This document shows, piece after piece, positions 61,832 through 64,000 of a stretch of DNA of 64,000 nt. The stretch lies in NCBI RefSeq assembly GCF_901472495.1, contig NZ_LR590469.1, forward strand, positions 620,001 through 684,000, in the 5' to 3' direction. This DNA comes from Yersinia enterocolitica subsp. enterocolitica. Its GTDB lineage: Bacteria; Pseudomonadota; Gammaproteobacteria; Enterobacterales; Enterobacteriaceae. How positions within the stretch are numbered: the first letter of the stretch is position 1; the number at the start of each line of letters is the position of its first letter. Both the position numbers and the translations under genes were made by a program. The notes beneath the pieces are model-generated. The model made no database searches and was not told the DNA's origin. It saw only the letters and a list, made by a program, of their open reading frames with translations.

Positions 61832-62764
61832 TTAGCGGGGCGGTAAATCGGGTTCATCACGTAATCGACCGACAATATAATCAATGAAAACACGAAGTTT
61901 GGCGGGCAAATAGCGTGTTGGAGGGTAGAGCAACCATAAACCGCCGCTGTATGAGCTGATAAAGCGCCATTCGGGTAATACCTGCACTAGCTGTCCCTGC
62001 TGCAAGGTTGTTCTGGCGGTAAAATAGGGCAAACTGCCAATACCGATATGTTGCAATACTGCATCTAGCCTGACACCGGTGTGATTCGCGGCGTAGCGGC
62101 CCTTTACTGCAACCGTGATAGCCTTAGTCCCTTGACGAAACTTCCAACGCGCGTCCCCCGGTGTTTCTCCGAGATAAATACAGCTGTGTTGAGCTAAATC
62201 ATGAGGATGCAGCGGTGTACCCTGGGCAGCAAGGTATTCAGGGGTTGCGCACAGTAGATGTTCGATATTCATCAGTTGCCGCCCGACCATCCCCGGAGGG
62301 GGTTGGTCTGTAATCCGAATGACCAAATCCACATTTTCATCAATAAAATCGACATAGCGGTCATCTAATATCAGCTGCACATCTATTTTGCTATAGCGCT
62401 GTAAAAATTCAGGCATATGGGGATGGACCACAAATCGCCCCACTGCTTTGGGCACACTGACGCGAATAAGCCCTTCCGGTTCCTGACTATATTGACCACT
62501 GATCTCCATCACCGAGTTGGCGGCATTGAGCATGGCGTTACAGCGTTTAAAAACTTCTTCACCGCTTTCACTTAAACGCAATTTACGTGTCGTTCGTTGC
62601 AATAAACGGGTTGCCAGTGCTTTTTCAAGCCGACTGACGCTGCGGCTAATGGCGGAAGGGGAAACCCCCAATTGGCGCGCGACAGCTGAAAAACTGCCAG
62701 TTTCGACGACCTTAACAAAAATAGCCATTTCACTTAGTAAAGCTAGCGGAAGATTTGTGCTCAC
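61832..62764 (-). CDS. LysR-family transcriptional regulator
   Basis: A 310-residue regulator starting at GTG. The helix-turn-helix (GSFSAVARQLGVSPSAISRS) and the periplasmic-binding-like ligand domain are normal. It is divergent from the alaX-type gene 83 bp away, which suggests it may control that gene or itself. The inducer is unknown. Confidence 0.88.
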   Translation of the reverse strand: MSTNLPLALLSEMAIFVKVVETGSFSAVARQLGVSPSAISRSVSRLEKALATRLLQRTTRKLRLSESGEEVFKRCNAMLNAANSVMEISGQYSQEPEGLIRVSVPKAVGRFVVHPHMPEFLQRYSKIDVQLILDDRYVDFIDENVDLVIRITDQPPPGMVGRQLMNIEHLLCATPEYLAAQGTPLHPHDLAQHSCIYLGETPGDARWKFRQGTKAITVAVKGRYAANHTGVRLDAVLQHIGIGSLPYFTARTTLQQGQLVQVLPEWRFISSYSGGLWLLYPPTRYLPAKLRVFIDYIVGRLRDEPDLPPR

Positions 62765-62847
62765 AGCGCAATAGTCCTTTGAGTATGTAGCGGATTATCA
62801 CATCAGACTGACAGCAATATAATCATAATGGAAATGATAAAAGGATA

Positions 62848-63480
62848 ATGATTATGACGACCCGTCTATTTTTTGAGAACGATACGCTGACAATGGATGT
62901 TGATGTAATGAGCTGTGCACCGGATGGCGAGGAATTTGCCGTGATATTGCTGGCGACTATTTTCCATCCGCAAGGTGGGGGGCAACCTTCTGATACCGGT
63001 TATATAGGCGATAATCAAGTGTTGCGGGTTGTTCAGCAGCAGGAGCAATTAATTCATTATCTGGCGAAGTCGATTGCACCGAGGACTTATTATGCCCGTG
63101 TGGACAATGAGCGCCGCTTGTTAAATACGCGTATGCATTCAGTGGGGCATCTTATCGGGAATATTGGTGAAGGTTATGGTTGGCAGCCAGTGAAAGCACA
63201 TCACTGGCCGGGGGAAGGGCGAGTATCATTTAAACGGACACAAAACCCACAGGTACTTGATATTGATATTATTCAGGCAGCGTTGGAACAATTTATCCGG
63301 CAAGATTTACCCAGACAAATTTCAGTACAAGATAATTTTCGCGAAGTGGGTTTTGGCGAATTATCGGCCTATGCCTGTGGCGGTACCCATGTCGGTTCAT
63401 TGCACGAACTGGGTAAGGTTACTGTGCTGTCAATTTCAGAGAAGAAAGGCGTTATGTCAGTCAATTATCGGGTTGATTAA
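62848..63480 (+). CDS. AlaX-type alanyl-tRNA editing protein
   Basis: A 210-residue stand-alone editing domain of alanyl-tRNA synthetase: substrate loop FHPQGGGQPSDTGYIG, zinc HxxxH in RMHSVGHLIGN and the C/H pair in CGGTHVGSL. It deacylates Ser-tRNA(Ala) or Gly-tRNA(Ala) and so guards translation. Start is ATG 62848 or 62854; AAAGG lies 7 or 13 bases before. It is near an iron locus by chance as far as I can tell. Confidence 0.9.
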   Translation: MIMTTRLFFENDTLTMDVDVMSCAPDGEEFAVILLATIFHPQGGGQPSDTGYIGDNQVLRVVQQQEQLIHYLAKSIAPRTYYARVDNERRLLNTRMHSVGHLIGNIGEGYGWQPVKAHHWPGEGRVSFKRTQNPQVLDIDIIQAALEQFIRQDLPRQISVQDNFREVGFGELSAYACGGTHVGSLHELGKVTVLSISEKKGVMSVNYRVD

Positions 63481-63571
63481 CCTGTGAAGATAAAAAGCAT
63501 GAGCAATTTCTAACATAGCCTGCACGGATGATTCTTTTAGTATTTAATGCTGTTGAGAATTATTAATTAAC

Positions 63572-63590
63572 TTCATTGATAATCATTATC
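63572..63590. promoter_or_regulatory. Fur box before fhuF
   Basis: TTCATTGATAATCATTATC carries the core GATAATCATTATC of the Fur consensus, 48 bp before the fhuF start. Confidence 0.8.
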
Positions 63591-63637
63591 ACTGAGTGTA
63601 ATAATATCATCCATATGAGTTCCGTGGAGTATGGATT

Positions 63638-64000
63638 GTGGCGAATACAGCTGAAGTGATTTACCCTTCAACAACTGCGATTTCTGATGAAATCGCCAGT
63701 TTGTTCGCCTGCACATTCGTGCACTTCTCAGAATCGTTTTATGTTGATGCGGTAGATATACCCCAAGATAGTGTATTGCTTGAGCAGTGGTCGGCTGAAA
63801 ATAGTCTGCCAGCATTGATGCAAAACTATGAGAATCACTATTACAGCGAGACTGGGCTTAACCCAAATCATAAAGCGCTGCATTCATTATGGGGGCAATG
63901 GTATTTCGGGTTGGTTATCCCACCGATGATCTTGATGTTACTGGCATTACCTGCAACGATTGATACCCGCCCGGAGAGAGTTCGTATTAAATTTCACCCA
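63638..64000 (+). CDS. fhuF: FhuF siderophore-iron reductase, 5' part
   Basis: The first 121 residues of a protein that runs off the window. It starts at GTG with GGAG 8 bases upstream. The segment LHSLWGQWYFGLVIPPMILM is the conserved FhuF helix. In E. coli, FhuF is a 2Fe-2S protein that reduces ferric hydroxamate complexes to free iron; the C-terminal Cys cluster is outside the window. A Fur box sits before it. Confidence 0.88.
   Translation, partial: MANTAEVIYPSTTAISDEIASLFACTFVHFSESFYVDAVDIPQDSVLLEQWSAENSLPALMQNYENHYYSETGLNPNHKALHSLWGQWYFGLVIPPMILMLLALPATIDTRPERVRIKFHP

Noticed and set aside
62815..62853. Fur-like stretch (GGATAATGATTATG) before the alaX-type gene
   Set aside because: Only one half matches well and it overlaps the start codon; the nearby Fur box at 63572 is far better.

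Overview
The window reads as a chromosome segment of a Yersinia, most likely of the Y. enterocolitica group. This rests on three tandem flagellin genes (fleA/B/C type) next to a fliB lysine methylase, flgL followed directly by fliR, Yersinia-type ERIC repeats, and a Fet-Flp type iron locus. It contains no tRNA, rRNA or CRISPR that I can see.

Layout. 1-398 is the 3' end of flgL, followed by a 515-bp repeat region with tandem ERIC copies. 914-12052 (minus) holds the flagellar export, switch and basal-body genes in two operons, fliLMNOPQR and fliFGHIJK; fliE diverges from fliF. 12673-15606 is a small AT-rich decayed mobile element bounded by a 16-bp direct repeat copied from the end of fliE. It contains an IS3-family remnant, a phage-like fragment, a DinI-like remnant and an unknown gene broken by one stop codon. 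15607-20449 has an AlkA-like glycosylase, a large HD-GYP cyclic-di-GMP phosphodiesterase and an AraC regulator sitting inside the flagellar region. Flagellar genes resume at 20723 with fliT, fliS, fliD, three flagellins under individual sigma-28 promoters, fliB, fliA and fliZ. dcyD and tcyJLN (D-cysteine and cystine metabolism) follow.

33588-50160 is metabolic and regulatory: a HAD phosphatase, MFS carrier and ROK regulator; a frameshifted acetyltransferase; a DUF488 protein; ansP; a 2-hydroxycarboxylate (citrate-type) carrier with a CitA/CitB-like two-component pair; and a DeoR-regulated four-carbon acid-sugar operon (otnK-otnC-otnI). That operon has a perfect CRP-type palindrome and a 23-codon ORF coupled to otnK. 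A glutaminase and a 14-helix MFS exporter follow.

52040-60767 is the ferrous-iron locus: an FTR1-type permease, a periplasmic P19-like protein, a DUF2318 membrane protein, two FtsX-like permeases, an ATPase, a thioredoxin-like lipoprotein and a c-type cytochrome. Its promoter region carries a perfect FNR palindrome and, 27 bp further on, a Fur-like box, which fits anaerobic, iron-starved expression. The window ends with tehB, a LysR regulator, an AlaX-type alanyl-tRNA editing protein and the start of fhuF behind a Fur box.

Most of the window is conventional. The parts most worth a second look are the fliE-anchored element, the HD-GYP protein embedded in the flagellar cluster, the mosaic flagellin triplet, the coupled leader ORF in front of otnK and the FNR/Fur promoter of the iron locus.
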